Shown one piece after another: positions 1 through 9,950 of a stretch of DNA of 64,000 nucleotides (within the stretch, counting starts at the first letter, position 1; every line of letters starts with the position of its first letter). The position numbers were made by a program, and so were the translations under genes. Origin of the DNA: Antennarius striatus (lineage: Eukaryota; Chordata; Actinopteri; Lophiiformes; Antennariidae); the NCBI RefSeq assembly GCF_040054535.1, contig NC_090777.1, forward strand, positions 6,977,501 through 7,041,500. Direction: 5' to 3'. Under the pieces are notes generated by a model. That model saw nothing but the letters and a program-made list of their open reading frames with translations. It was not told where the DNA came from and did not search any database.

Positions 1-240
1 GGCGGATGGAGTCTTGAAACCCTCGCTGTTCGTGACGCCACTCTGTGGTGGGGGTTTCGTTTTTCTTAAGGACAGGAGATAGTGTAAAATACAAGATATT
101 TATTTGTCAATTCAAATCATGTATAGGTTGAGTAGCAGTACAATAATATCATCAATAGGTTGGGTATGAGTCCAATAACATCATCGATGATATTGAAAGA
201 CAGACAGGTTCAACAAACAGACAAGTTCAACAAATACTTA
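1..240 (-). mobile_element. End of an older retroviral-type LTR plus primer-binding-site-like leader
   Basis: Read on the minus strand this stretch looks like the R-U5 end of an LTR. AATAAA lies at 100-105, the LTR would end in CA at 44-45, and a TGGCG... primer-site-like sequence follows at 22-40, vaguely like a lysine-tRNA site. The Gypsy element at 241-9155 interrupts it, and the missing upstream half would be 9156 onward. No internal genes of this older element are in the window. The assignment rests on signal order and is an inference. Confidence 0.45.
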
Positions 241-1648
241 TGTAGCATATGTATGTAGCATACAAATTAACAATATCAAATTGGGCTTTCTCAGAAGATG
301 TGGTTCGGCTCTAGGAGTGGAGAGAGGAAGAGACTGAGACAGAGGTTTGAATTTGGTACCATATATTTAAAAATAGCGGCACGGTGGCGCAGTGGTTAGC
401 GCTGCTGCCTCACAACACGGCGGACCCGGGTTCGAGTCCCGCTCTGTGCGGAGTTCGCATGCTCTCCCCTTGTCTGCGTGGGTTCTCTCCGGGTTCTCCG
501 GCTTCCTCCCACCTCCAAAAGCATGCACTTCAGGTTGATTGGCCGGTCCCAAATTGACCATAGGAGTGTGTGTGAGAATTCTTGTTTGTTTCTATGTGGC
601 TCCGCGGTACACTGGCGTCGTGCCCGGAGTGTCCCCCGCCTCACGCCCTGAGACTGCCAGGATAGGCACTGGCTACCCCGCGACCCGCGTTAGCGGATTA
701 AGCGGGTTGGAAAATGAATGAATGAATGGATATTTAAAAATAAAAATCATAGAACACAAAGAATGGCTATTCTCACAAAGGAAAAACAAATGACATTTCT
801 AACTTAAATTAGCCTCAAAACAAAATCAATGCCGTCAAATGCATACATTCAAGTAATACATTCAAATCTGAAGTCCAATGAGCCCGCTTAATTGGGTCTC
901 AGTCCATGTGCGCATTACGCACAACAAAAGTTCAGGTTGTCCACAACACGGGGTTGTACCAGTGTTGACTCGAGCAGGATTTCCAGAGGGGTAGTGTGCA
1001 AAGTGAGGGAAGGGAATGTGTGAATGTGAGTGTGGGACAGACCGCAAAATTCAGTTCACAAGGATTTTGCTTTCCAAGTTCTTTCTTTTCTTAGCTCGCC
1101 ATCCAAACCTGGCCTGAATAAAAAGGAACAGGACCAGTTTCAGCTCGGTGTACACCAAATATATATATACACAGTATATATATATCAATCAATTAATCAA
1201 AATCAATAAATAATGCAGTTTGCATCACAATACTGTACAATATTTACTTTGTTCTTTTTTAAAGTGTATAACCAAAGATACTTAAATACACACATTCGGA
1301 GAAACGGGCATAGTTACGCTCGCTAACCCCATTGTATGCATACAGCCTAAAAGCTAACTTAGCGCAGCTCACCGGTTCCGCCGTTTCACGAATGTAGTCG
1401 CGCTGCAGTTGGCTCTCACAAGTTGACATTCAGGCAATACGTCAAAAACCTTTCAAGTGTTGTCACCGTGAAATGAAAACTATGAATTCGGCGTCCGTCT
1501 CCTCACGGCCCCTCTCGCATCACCCGACTCACTTCCTGGGACGCCGTTTTATGGGCACCGATAGGCTGCGTGGGGTCATGTGACGCTCCGACGGTCGCTA
1601 GGAGACGACTAGAAACGCCAAATAGATTGTTTCTTCACCTGGGTTACA
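241..1648 (-). repeat. 3' LTR of the Gypsy element, carrying a SINE
   Basis: It matches the LTR at 8136-9155 over its length except for an inserted SINE (376-730 plus duplicated target) and a segment at about 1070-1104 that differs from the partner. It ends next to the polypurine tract, as a 3' LTR should on the minus strand. Confidence 0.92.
376..730 (+). mobile_element. tRNA-headed teleost SINE inserted in one LTR
   Basis: The head has an A-box-like GTGGCGCAGTGGTTAGC and a B-box GGTTCGAGTCC, as in a tRNA-derived pol III promoter. A SINE body follows that is common in fish genomes, ending in an AATG repeat. The 12-bp target duplication TATTTAAAAATA flanks it (364-375 and 731-742). The matching empty site is preserved in the other LTR near 8257. 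I recall the body as Mermaid/V-SINE-like, but the family name is not certain. Confidence 0.87.
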
Positions 1649-1661
1649 CCCTCCCCCCTTT
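1649..1661 (-). other. Polypurine tract of the Gypsy element
   Basis: On the minus strand AAAGGGGGGAGGG abuts the TGTAACCC start of the 3' LTR. This is where plus-strand DNA priming is expected in LTR elements, and it confirms the minus-strand orientation. Confidence 0.85.
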
Positions 1662-1685
1662 AGATCATGCAACTCCTGATGCATG

Positions 1686-4600
1686 CTAAACTTCAAAAAC
1701 AGGAGGGTGCACATGATTGTTTGCTGCAGAGGTACCAATTGCTCCACTATACACGTCAACTAACCCATGGAAAAGAGTCTGCACAACAGAAATTAGAGGG
1801 TTACCCAACACTGAGTACTGCAAGCGATTTGGTAGTTGGCGCTGACGACTTGAACGTCGGACAACCGTATCAGACTCAACTACAGAGTCAGATGTATTTT
1901 GTGCTGTAACAAGGGTCTCAGATGGGATGAGTAATGGCTCATTGAGGTTGGGTGATGTCTCTGCTTGACCAGGAAGCTCAGGTTCTCCAGGTAAGCTGTC
2001 TGGAGCACAGGTAAATTGAACTCGGTCAGGTGAGTCATCAGCTACAGGTTCAGAAGCTTCAGGATCAGCAGAGGAATCCCCATCTCCAGGTAAGTGGTTT
2101 ATTTCATGTGCAGATAAATTGGTTCCTTCATTTGCAGGTAAGATGGTTTCTACATTTCCAGGCAAGTTGGTTCGCAGGGAAGAAGGTTCAGCATCAACAG
2201 GATTCTCATGCGTTTTGGCCAAGGACACATTTGTAGAGTCAGCTTGAGGCAGTGAACTTACAGCTGAATGTTCACTCCTGAAAGCAAAAGAAGTTGGAGG
2301 AATATGAGGTTGAGGTGACTCCCATTCTTCATCTTCATCCAGATTTTCGTTGGGATCTTCAAGTGCCAAAGTCTGGCTTCGAGTTTTCGCACGACGGGGT
2401 GGAGTGTCTGGCAAAAGATTAGAATCATTCATGTCGGCTTGGAATGGACATGGAAGAAGTAAATCGCGGTGCAATGTACGAATTGGCCCATCCTTTGTTT
2501 CAGGGCACACAGTGTACACAGGCAACTCTCCAGCCCGTTTCAAGACAATGTAGATATCTTGTTCCCATTTGTCTTCAAGCTTGTGCTTCCCGCGCAGCCT
2601 GACATTGCGAACAAGAACTCTGTCACCTTCGTCCAACTTTGAGGGTGTAACTTGTTTGTCAAAGCGCATTTTGTTTCTCTCACCTGCTTTTGCAGCATTC
2701 TTGGATGCTATCTGAAAGCTTTCTTCAAGACGAGATCGGAGACGTTCAACATATTGGGAATGAGAAATGGACTGATTTCTTTGCAGAGGCAGACCAAAGG
2801 CGAGATCTACTGGAAGCCTTGGTGAACGACCAAACATTAATTCATAAGGCGTAAAGCCAGTGACGTCATTCCGAGTGCAATTGTACGCATGCACTAGAGG
2901 CTTCACATACTCTTTCCATCTGGTCTTCTGCTTTGGTTCCAAAGTTCCAAGCATGCCGAGTAGCGTCCTGTTGAACCTTTCAACTGGGTTTCCCCTAGGA
3001 TGATAGGGGGTTGTCTGTGTCTTTTCCATCCCTGTGAATTGGCAAAGTTCTTTGATTAACTTGGACTCGAAGTCTGGTCCTTGATCGGTGTGGAGACGTT
3101 CAGGTATTCCATAGCACACTATGAAATTCTCCCACAAACACTTTGCCACTGTCCTGGCTTTTTGGTTTGGTGTGGGTATTGCAACAGAATATTTTGTAAA
3201 ATGGTCAGTTAGTACAAGGATGTCCTTTGTGTTGCTCTGGTCTGGTTCAAGTGAAAGATAGTCCATGCAAACCAACTCAAGAGGACGTGTGGTTTTAATA
3301 TTAACAAGAGGTGCGGATCTCTCAGGTAGTGCTTTGCGTCTCACACATCGGCTACAAGTCTTGATTTTGCATTCTATATCAGCTGCCATGTGAGGCCAGA
3401 AAAATCTGGAGCGTACAAGGTCTAAAGTGCGCTCAATGCCCATATGACCTATGTCATCATGCAGGCTTGTTAGAACAACCGATCTCAGCTCCTTGGGCAG
3501 AACCAGCTGGAACGAGGCTCGTTCCCCATCCCACCTCCGCCGGTACAAGATGTCCTCGTGCAGCTCGAGGCGATTCAGCTCCCTCAATAACAGAGCTAGG
3601 TCTGGAAGCTCATACTTTGCAGTGGGAGGCACTTTTTCTCCAGTCTTCATCTGGTGAATCACCTCTCTTATAGCTGGATCAGCATGTTGCTGTTCTTTGA
3701 GGTCCAGATGTGACAAGGAAGGAACAACTGGTAGCCCATGGTTGGTTTCACTGGAATAACAATCAGGAATGGCTTCAGCTGACAGGCTCAAGGACTCAAC
3801 CAAAGTGATAGGACTCTCTACTGAACTGCTGGGCTGGTTGGAGACAAGGCAGCGATGACAAATAGCAGACACAACATCAGGGTCCACTTCCTCTATTTCA
3901 CTTGGTTCACTCAGGGAGAATTTGTTGATCAAATCCCAATCTTTCTGTGATGAAACATCAGTTAATTGGTTCTGAGGACGGCGGGATAAACCATCAGCGT
4001 CAGAGTTCAACTTTCCAGATCTATACTGCAGTTTGAAGGTATAGGTGGACAGGGCAGCGAGCCACCTGTGGCTGGCAGCATCTAACTTTGCTGATGTTAA
4101 CAGGTAAGTTAGGGGATTGTTGTCAGTTACCACTACAAAGCTGGCCCCATACAGGTAGTCGTGCAGTTTCTCTGTCACACTCCACTTCAGAGCAAGGAAT
4201 TCAAGCTTGTGTGCGGGGTATCTGGATTCGCTTGGCGATAAGCCACGGCTGGCGTATGCAATTACTCTCAGCTGACCTTCCTGCTTTTGATACAATGCAG
4301 CTCCAAGTCCAGTGGTGCTGGCATCAGTATGGAGGATATAAGGTAGCTTGGGATCAGCAAAGCCAAGGACCGGAGAGCTTGTCAGCTTTGCTATCAGTGT
4401 TTCAAATGCATTTTGGCAGACAGATGACCATCGCTCTCCAAAGGGCTGCTTTGCATCTTGAAGTTTGGCTGAATGGTGTTTGGACTGGGACTTCGGCATA
4501 GACACATAGCCACGCGTAAGATCATTTAGTGGTTTAGCAATGGCAGCATACCCTTTGATGAATCTACGGTAATACCCAGCAAATCCTAAAAATGACTTAA

Positions 4601-6329
4601 GCTCTTTCAGGGTCTGTGGAACCGGCCAGGATTTAAGAGCAAGAATCTTATCGGGATCAGTTTCAACTCCTCTCTCCGAAACAATATGTCCAAGATATCG
4701 CACGGATGTCTGACAGAACTTGCACTTCTCTGGAGAGAGTTTCAACCCATATTCTTTTAAACGATTGAGCACTCGCAGCAACCTCTGCTCATGCTCTTCA
4801 AGTGAGCTTGAAAATACAATAAGATCGTCAATGAAAACAAGTACTTCTTTTAAATGGAGATCCCCCATGCACTTCTCCATTACCCGCTGAAATGTACTTG
4901 GAGCATTCGTAACCCCTTGGGGCATTCTATTAAACTCCCAGAACCCAACTGGCGTTACAAAAGCTGTCTTTGCTTTATCAGCCTCATCCATCTCGATCTG
5001 ATAGTAGCCGGATTTTAGGTCCAGCACACTAAACCACCGGGAACCAGTCAAGGCTGAAAAAGATTCTTCCAGATTTGGTAAAGCATAGGCATCTTTTATA
5101 GTCTGTAAATTCAACTTGCGGTAATCGATGCACAACCGAATGTCCCCATTCTTCTTGCGGACCACGACAATAGGTGATGAGAATGGTGAATCGGACTCTC
5201 TAATGACACCCGCGTCTAGCAGATCACATAGATGTTGGCGCACAGCCTCAACATCTTGAGGGTGAATCGGTCTGGCCCGATGCTTGAAAGGGGTTTCGTC
5301 ATGCAGTTTGATCCGGTGTTTCACCTTATCAGTGCATCCGAAATCCAAGTCGTGGTGTGAAAAGACTTCAGGAATCTCGCTGAATTTATTAATAATCCTC
5401 TCCTTCCACTCTGGAGGAATTGGTGATTCTCCAAAATCCAGCTTCAAAGTATTCAATGTCTCAAATGGTAACTGGTTCGAGGACACTTGGTGGGACAGAA
5501 TCTGGGGGGATATGGCAAGTTTGGCAATGGCACAGAGAGGTGGGATAGTCACGTCATGATCTGAGTCATTAGTAAGAACAACCGGAATTCTCTTCATGTG
5601 TGATTTACGTGAAAGCGCAATAAGAGAGTTTTTGACACACAGCCCGCCTGGCAGGGGTGAAGCGGGATGCTCCACAAGCGCCCATTGCCCAAGACCTGTT
5701 GTACTGGAGTGAACGGATCCTTCCACGACGGTGGTGTGTCCAGCAGGGATGAGGACCGGAGACTTAGTGGCTACTTTCACGACTCCATCAATGTCAGCGT
5801 GATGTTGTCGGTGGCGCATCTGCAAAAGTTTAAGCACAGCTTTGTACCCATGAGCAGAAGGCTGGAACTCTGCAACGTCACTCTCCCTATGGTGCCTGTA
5901 CAGTGGTTCCAAAGTGTTCATGCCGATTAATACTGGGGACTGAAAATCAGATCTTACATCAGGAACTACAAGTGCAAGTGTGGCCATATCAAAATCTGCA
6001 CCTAGGAACTCCCTAGGAAATGTTATTGTCATTTCCACATATCCAATATAGGGGACGGCTTGTCCTGCTGCTCCTTCCACTTGTAGGATGTCACCCAGAG
6101 GTTTCACAGGCTGATCGGCAAAGTGCTGGTTATAGAATGAAACGGGGATGGTTGTAACTTGCGACCCTGTGTCTAGGAGGCAACTACATTCTTCCTCAGC
6201 GATCTTGACTTTGGCTGTACAGCGGGAACCAATTAAGCCGTTGGGTAGTTGAGATGTGATGGCGGGTGCTGTCTGAGTCATTTCTCTACATTGCATAATT
6301 TTCTTTTTGTTGGGACAATATGGGTCCAC
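1686..6329 (-). CDS. Gypsy Pol polyprotein (protease-RT-RNase H-integrase), intact
   Basis: The frame is open for 1547 codons from the listed position and is also open back to the slippery site at 6374, so translation probably enters by frameshift rather than at the GTG used as the left limit. Protease carries LLDTGSQ near residue 53. The RT has MPQGVTNAPSTFQRVM and the FIDD catalytic motif near residue 500. RNase H has LHTDAS near 666 and TDNNPLTYL near 735. The integrase has an HHCC-type zinc region starting HDDIGHMG (about 960), then catalytic D in CMDY (about 1023), HTDQGPDF (about 1082) and NPVERFNRTL (about 1116). The last 300 residues are acidic and Ser/Pro-rich, with no chromodomain that I can see. 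All catalytic residues visible by eye are present. Family assignment to Ty3/Gypsy is firm; the exact lineage is not. Confidence 0.94.
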   Translation of the reverse strand: MDPYCPNKKKIMQCREMTQTAPAITSQLPNGLIGSRCTAKVKIAEEECSCLLDTGSQVTTIPVSFYNQHFADQPVKPLGDILQVEGAAGQAVPYIGYVEMTITFPREFLGADFDMATLALVVPDVRSDFQSPVLIGMNTLEPLYRHHRESDVAEFQPSAHGYKAVLKLLQMRHRQHHADIDGVVKVATKSPVLIPAGHTTVVEGSVHSSTTGLGQWALVEHPASPLPGGLCVKNSLIALSRKSHMKRIPVVLTNDSDHDVTIPPLCAIAKLAISPQILSHQVSSNQLPFETLNTLKLDFGESPIPPEWKERIINKFSEIPEVFSHHDLDFGCTDKVKHRIKLHDETPFKHRARPIHPQDVEAVRQHLCDLLDAGVIRESDSPFSSPIVVVRKKNGDIRLCIDYRKLNLQTIKDAYALPNLEESFSALTGSRWFSVLDLKSGYYQIEMDEADKAKTAFVTPVGFWEFNRMPQGVTNAPSTFQRVMEKCMGDLHLKEVLVFIDDLIVFSSSLEEHEQRLLRVLNRLKEYGLKLSPEKCKFCQTSVRYLGHIVSERGVETDPDKILALKSWPVPQTLKELKSFLGFAGYYRRFIKGYAAIAKPLNDLTRGYVSMPKSQSKHHSAKLQDAKQPFGERWSSVCQNAFETLIAKLTSSPVLGFADPKLPYILHTDASTTGLGAALYQKQEGQLRVIAYASRGLSPSESRYPAHKLEFLALKWSVTEKLHDYLYGASFVVVTDNNPLTYLLTSAKLDAASHRWLAALSTYTFKLQYRSGKLNSDADGLSRRPQNQLTDVSSQKDWDLINKFSLSEPSEIEEVDPDVVSAICHRCLVSNQPSSSVESPITLVESLSLSAEAIPDCYSSETNHGLPVVPSLSHLDLKEQQHADPAIREVIHQMKTGEKVPPTAKYELPDLALLLRELNRLELHEDILYRRRWDGERASFQLVLPKELRSVVLTSLHDDIGHMGIERTLDLVRSRFFWPHMAADIECKIKTCSRCVRRKALPERSAPLVNIKTTRPLELVCMDYLSLEPDQSNTKDILVLTDHFTKYSVAIPTPNQKARTVAKCLWENFIVCYGIPERLHTDQGPDFESKLIKELCQFTGMEKTQTTPYHPRGNPVERFNRTLLGMLGTLEPKQKTRWKEYVKPLVHAYNCTRNDVTGFTPYELMFGRSPRLPVDLAFGLPLQRNQSISHSQYVERLRSRLEESFQIASKNAAKAGERNKMRFDKQVTPSKLDEGDRVLVRNVRLRGKHKLEDKWEQDIYIVLKRAGELPVYTVCPETKDGPIRTLHRDLLLPCPFQADMNDSNLLPDTPPRRAKTRSQTLALEDPNENLDEDEEWESPQPHIPPTSFAFRSEHSAVSSLPQADSTNVSLAKTHENPVDAEPSSLRTNLPGNVETILPANEGTNLSAHEINHLPGDGDSSADPEASEPVADDSPDRVQFTCAPDSLPGEPELPGQAETSPNLNEPLLIPSETLVTAQNTSDSVVESDTVVRRSSRQRQLPNRLQYSVLGNPLISVVQTLFHGLVDVYSGAIGTSAANNHVHPPVFEV

Positions 6330-6364
6330 AACAGTTCCGGTTCGCCCCGCAACAGGAACTGGAT

Positions 6365-8050
6365 TTAGTTTAAAGATTGTTTAAACTGGGGGTTGGATTT
6401 TTGCCATTTCGCTTGTCTTTCTGCAAACTGTTTTTTCTTGGCGGCCACAAGAGCAGAGTTTGGAGGATTTTCGCAATGTGTCTTTATATGGCCATCTTCA
6501 CCACACCTATAACAGTAACCAGGCTTGAGTACCGAAGGCAGGGTCTTTGTTTGCTTACCAATCCTCTGATTCTCCTGCAGCGTACCACCAGACATGGACT
6601 TGAAAGCAGCAGGATTAGTGACACTTGACTGGCTGGCAGTAAGTGATGCAAGCTGTTTCTGGATGTCTGTCAGTTGCTGTGCGAGCTGCTGCGTGACTTT
6701 GGTGAGAGCAGCAATTTCTTTCTTCTCGGCCCTATCTGTAGAGACATACTGCACATGGACTGAAAGTTTGGGTCTTGCTGAGCCGAGATGTTGCTTCATT
6801 CGGATAGCCTTTGCAGCTTCACGGTCTTCCTCAGTTCGTAGTCGTAGCAAGAACTCTGCAAATGTTGGTGGATTGTGTTTTCTTTGCTTCAGCTGTAATT
6901 CAGTAATCAGAGAGTTATCCCAACAACCTCGACAGAATTGGGTCAACAGGTGTCGTTCAATGTCTTTGTTTATTACTCCCCCACGCTTGACCACTGAGTT
7001 TAAAAGAACCTGAAGACGTTGAAGATAGGTGGAGGGTTTCTCCCCAGCGTCTTGAGAGGTGTCTAAAAATTTGGCATAAAGCTCTTCTCCATCTTGAACA
7101 GTACCATAAGCTGAATCGAGAGTCTGCAGATAGATGGTGGGTGACGTATCTGGTTGCAAGTGCTTAACCATGTCAGCAGCCGGTGACAGCAAGCTCTCAA
7201 AGATTTTGCGGGAGCGCTAAAGGTCAGACACCGCGGGATCTTTTAGTAATAGTTCTATGCTGGAACGCCACTTATCATAGTCTGATTCGTTCGGAGGTCG
7301 TGGGGATCTCCCAGAAAAGGCTCGGATTCTGTGAGCTGAATAGTGACCTGTGCTTTCTTCATTTTTTACTATGTGCTCAACCACATAGCGTTGAATCTCA
7401 GGTGGGTTTAAATCGTGATGCGTCACAGCTGGCAGTCTTGGTGGATCCTGAACAGTGGGATCTGGTTCTACCTTTAACTGGGTTCCACTTGGGCTCAAGG
7501 CTGCAACAGCTGGATGGCCCACGTCAACAGCCGAGGGTAATGCAGAAGGCAATCCAATACCAAGGGGAGTACTTGGCAGCTCTCTCTGCCTGTCCTCAAA
7601 AGTAACTTCAACATCTCCAGCAGTGGGGTGGAGCTCAGTTACAGTCTGGCCAAGCAGAGACATCACACCATTTAGTACCACAGCGAAATCCTGCCCCGTT
7701 AATTTGGCGACTTTTTGTAGTTCAACCAGGTAGTTCTGAGTCTGCATTTTACCTACCTCGTCGGCAAACACGGCAGATAAGTCCAAAATTTCATAGACGA
7801 CCTTATCGCTTTTGCAAATGTAAGTATAAGGTAAAAGTTTGCGCAGTGCAACTAACGGTGCACCTGAACTGTACTCAACTACAATACAATGATGGAAAAC
7901 CGACTCAGGCTCATCTATAATGTCTGCTTTAGAAATTGAACCGTACTGTTTCAAAAAGTCGACAACTTCATCATCGGTTTCAGTTTTTTTCGCATCCTGA
8001 ATCAAGACTGAATTGGGGATTTTAATGCCACGTTTCTCAAATGTTTCCAT
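6365..8050 (-). pseudogene. Gypsy Gag, PNMA-like, one in-frame amber stop
   Basis: The ATG at 8050 opens a frame of 277 codons ending at TAG (7217-7219). The same frame continues without a shift for about 284 more codons to TAA at 6365-6367. The first part resembles the N-terminal region of PNMA-type proteins, with an N-terminal RNP-like fold suggested by IPNSVLIQDA. The second part contains the capsid-like core and a zinc knuckle CYRCGEDGHIKTHC (CX2CX4HX4C) near its end. Gag would assemble the particle and bind RNA. The amber falls just before the capsid core, between SDL and RSRK. It may be a recent inactivating mutation; readthrough is possible but untested. Confidence 0.85.
6368..6374 (-). 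promoter_or_regulatory. Candidate -1 ribosomal frameshift heptamer at gag-pol junction
   Basis: On the minus strand the sequence is T TTA AAC aligned to the gag codons TTA AAC, immediately before the gag TAA (6365-6367). A -1 slip places the ribosome in the pol frame, which is open on both sides. This is the classical X XXY YYZ slippery pattern. A downstream pseudoknot or stem was not folded. Confidence 0.75.
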
Positions 8051-8110
8051 GTTTTAATGTACACCAAGAACCCGCCTCAAAAATAGCATTCAATAGCTCT
8101 ATCTACTTCA

Positions 8111-8128
8111 CTCCTGGCTAGCTCGCCA
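8111..8128 (-). other. Candidate primer-binding site of the Gypsy element
   Basis: Seven bases inside the 5' LTR edge, the minus strand reads TGGCGAGCTAGCCAGGAG. Position and the TGG start fit a tRNA primer site, but I cannot match it to a particular tRNA 3' end. Confidence 0.5.
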
Positions 8129-8135
8129 CAAATTA

Positions 8136-9155
8136 TGTAGCATATGTATGTAGCATACAAATTAACAATATCAAATTGGGCTTTCTCAGAAGATGTGGTT
8201 CGGCTCTAGGAGTGGAGAGAGGAAGAGACTGAGACAGAGGTTTGAATTTGGTACCATATATTTAAAAATAAAAATCATAGAACACAAAGAATGGCTATTC
8301 TCACAAAGGAAAAACAAATGACATTTCTAACTTAAATTAGCCTCAAAACAAAATCAATGCCGTCAAATGCATACATTCAAGTAATACATTCAAATCTGAA
8401 GTCCAATGAGCCCGCTTAATTGGGTCTCAGTCCATGTGCGCATTACGCACAACAAAAGTTCAGGTTGTCCACAACACGGGGTTGTACCAGTGTTGACTCG
8501 AGCAGGATTTCCAGAGGGGTAGTGTGCAAAGTGAGGGAAGGGAATGTGTGAATGTGAGTGTGGGACAGACCGCAAAATTCAGTTCACAAGGATTTTGTGA
8601 AATACCTGAAAAACCTGGCCTGAATAAAAAAGGAACAGGACCAGTTTCAGCTCGGTGTACACCAAATATATATATACACAGTATATATATATCAATCAAT
8701 TAATCAAAATCAATAAATAATGCAGTTTGCATCACAATACTGTACAATATTTACTTTGTTCTTTTTTAAAGTGTATAACCAAAGATACTTAAATACACAC
8801 ATTCGGAGAAACGGGCATAGTTACGCTCGCTAACCCCATTGTATGCATACAGCCTAAAAGCTAACTTAGCGCAGCTCACCGGTTCCGCCGTTTCACGAAT
8901 GTAGTCGCGCTGCAGTTGGCTCTCACAAGTTGACATTCAGGCAATACGTCAAAAACCTTTCAAGTGTTGTCACCGTGAAATGAAAACTATGAATTCGGCG
9001 TCCGTCTCCTCACGGCCCCTCTCGCATCACCCGACTCACTTCCTGGGACGCCGTTTTATGGGCACCGATAGGCTGCGTGGGGTCATGTGACGCTCCGACG
9101 GTCGCTAGGAGACGACTAGAAACACCAAATAGATTGTTTCTTCACCTGGGTTACA
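8136..9155 (-). repeat. 5' LTR of the Gypsy element (no SINE)
   Basis: This 1020-bp LTR carries the empty target site of the SINE found in its partner. A segment at about 8598-8611 differs from the equivalent longer segment at 1070-1104. Short TA-rich runs near 8670-8695 could supply promoter elements, but none is assigned. Confidence 0.92.
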
Positions 9156-9600
9156 CTTATCTAAGCATGATGAGAGCTCTGGGGACGATGAAAAAGTCCT
9201 CCGGTGAGTTTTTGCAGAGTACTCTGGGTACAGGAAAAACTTCAAGTACAAACTAAAACATGGATCGCATCTCTTTTTATACTCTAAAGGTGTAACTATG
9301 GGAGGTGTGAATCAGTTGTTTAACTTCATTCCCTCACTAATCTTTCCCCCAGTTTCAGTAGGTACATCATGACTTCAAGAATTTAGCAGAGACATCTAGT
9401 CGACAGTTTCACATGGCTGCTGACATAACCTAATCAGTCACGCAGACATTTAGTGCATACAAAATTATTAACAGATACTGACATTTACGCAAACACTTCT
9501 AAAAACAGATTAGATTCTTGCAGAATCTTTCATGACCTCGAGACTTCCTGGGGCCGTTTCTCCCAAGTGCTGAAACATTTGACACACACACTCTAGATTT
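9156..9600 (-). mobile_element. U3-like remainder of the older LTR
   Basis: This is the continuation of 1-240 across the Gypsy insertion. On the minus strand a TATAAAAAG box lies at about 9276-9284. After removing the Gypsy element it would sit roughly 250 bp upstream of the AATAAA at 100-105. The outer end of this LTR could not be defined. Confidence 0.4.
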
Positions 9601-9680
9601 TTGGGTCAAGAAATGATATTATTTTATTTTATTATATTATTATATTATTTTATTGTATTATTTAATTGTATTAAAAACTT

Positions 9681-9950
9681 TCCACCACAGTGGCTCGGGC
9701 ATCTGGTCAGGATGCCTCCTGGACGCCTCCCTGGTGAGATGTTCCGGGCATGCCCTACCGGGAGGAGGCCCCGGAGACGACCCAGGACACCCTGGAGAGA
9801 CTATGTCTCCCGGCTGGCCTGGGAACCCCTTGGGATTCTCCCGGAGGAGCTGGACGAAGTGGCTAGGGAGAGGGAAGTCTGGGCTTCCCTGCTTAAGCTG
9901 CTGCCCCCGCGACCCGACCCCGGATAAGCGGAAGAGAATGGATGGATGGA
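9681..9950 (+). mobile_element. Rex3 (RTE) LINE, 5'-truncated 3' end
   Basis: The translated segment matches the C-terminal tail of the Rex3 frames at 23.9 and 39.9 kb (WLGHLVRMPPGRLPGEMFRA and [13 protein letters not shown]). It ends in a GGATGGATGGATG tail. Truncation at the 5' side is typical of LINE retrotransposition. It is non-coding debris. Confidence 0.85.

Larger units (their letters stand above)
241..9155 (-). mobile_element. Nearly intact Ty3/Gypsy LTR retrotransposon with PNMA-like Gag
   Basis: The two LTRs begin TGTAAC and end GCTACA in element orientation. The insertion is bounded by the 4-bp duplication CTTA (237-240 and 9156-9159). Order in element sense: LTR (8136-9155), primer site, gag, pol (protease, RT, RNase H, integrase), polypurine tract, LTR (241-1648). 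RT before integrase is the Ty3/Gypsy order. No envelope frame was seen. Outside a SINE insertion and one replaced segment, the LTRs differ by only a few changes that I noticed, so the copy is young. One in-frame amber in gag is the only obvious coding defect. Confidence 0.93.

Noticed and set aside
376-460. tRNA gene at the head of the SINE
   Set aside because: A and B boxes are present, but the acceptor stem and anticodon arm do not form a normal tRNA, and the SINE body and target duplication explain it.
1686-2700. Envelope gene of the Gypsy element
   Set aside because: Sequence after integrase stays in the pol frame, is acidic and Ser/Pro-rich, and shows no signal peptide, fusion peptide or cysteine pattern of an envelope.
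4088-4501. Plus-strand frames of 60-140 codons within 1.7-8 kb
   Set aside because: They are shadows of the dense minus-strand gag-pol coding sequence.
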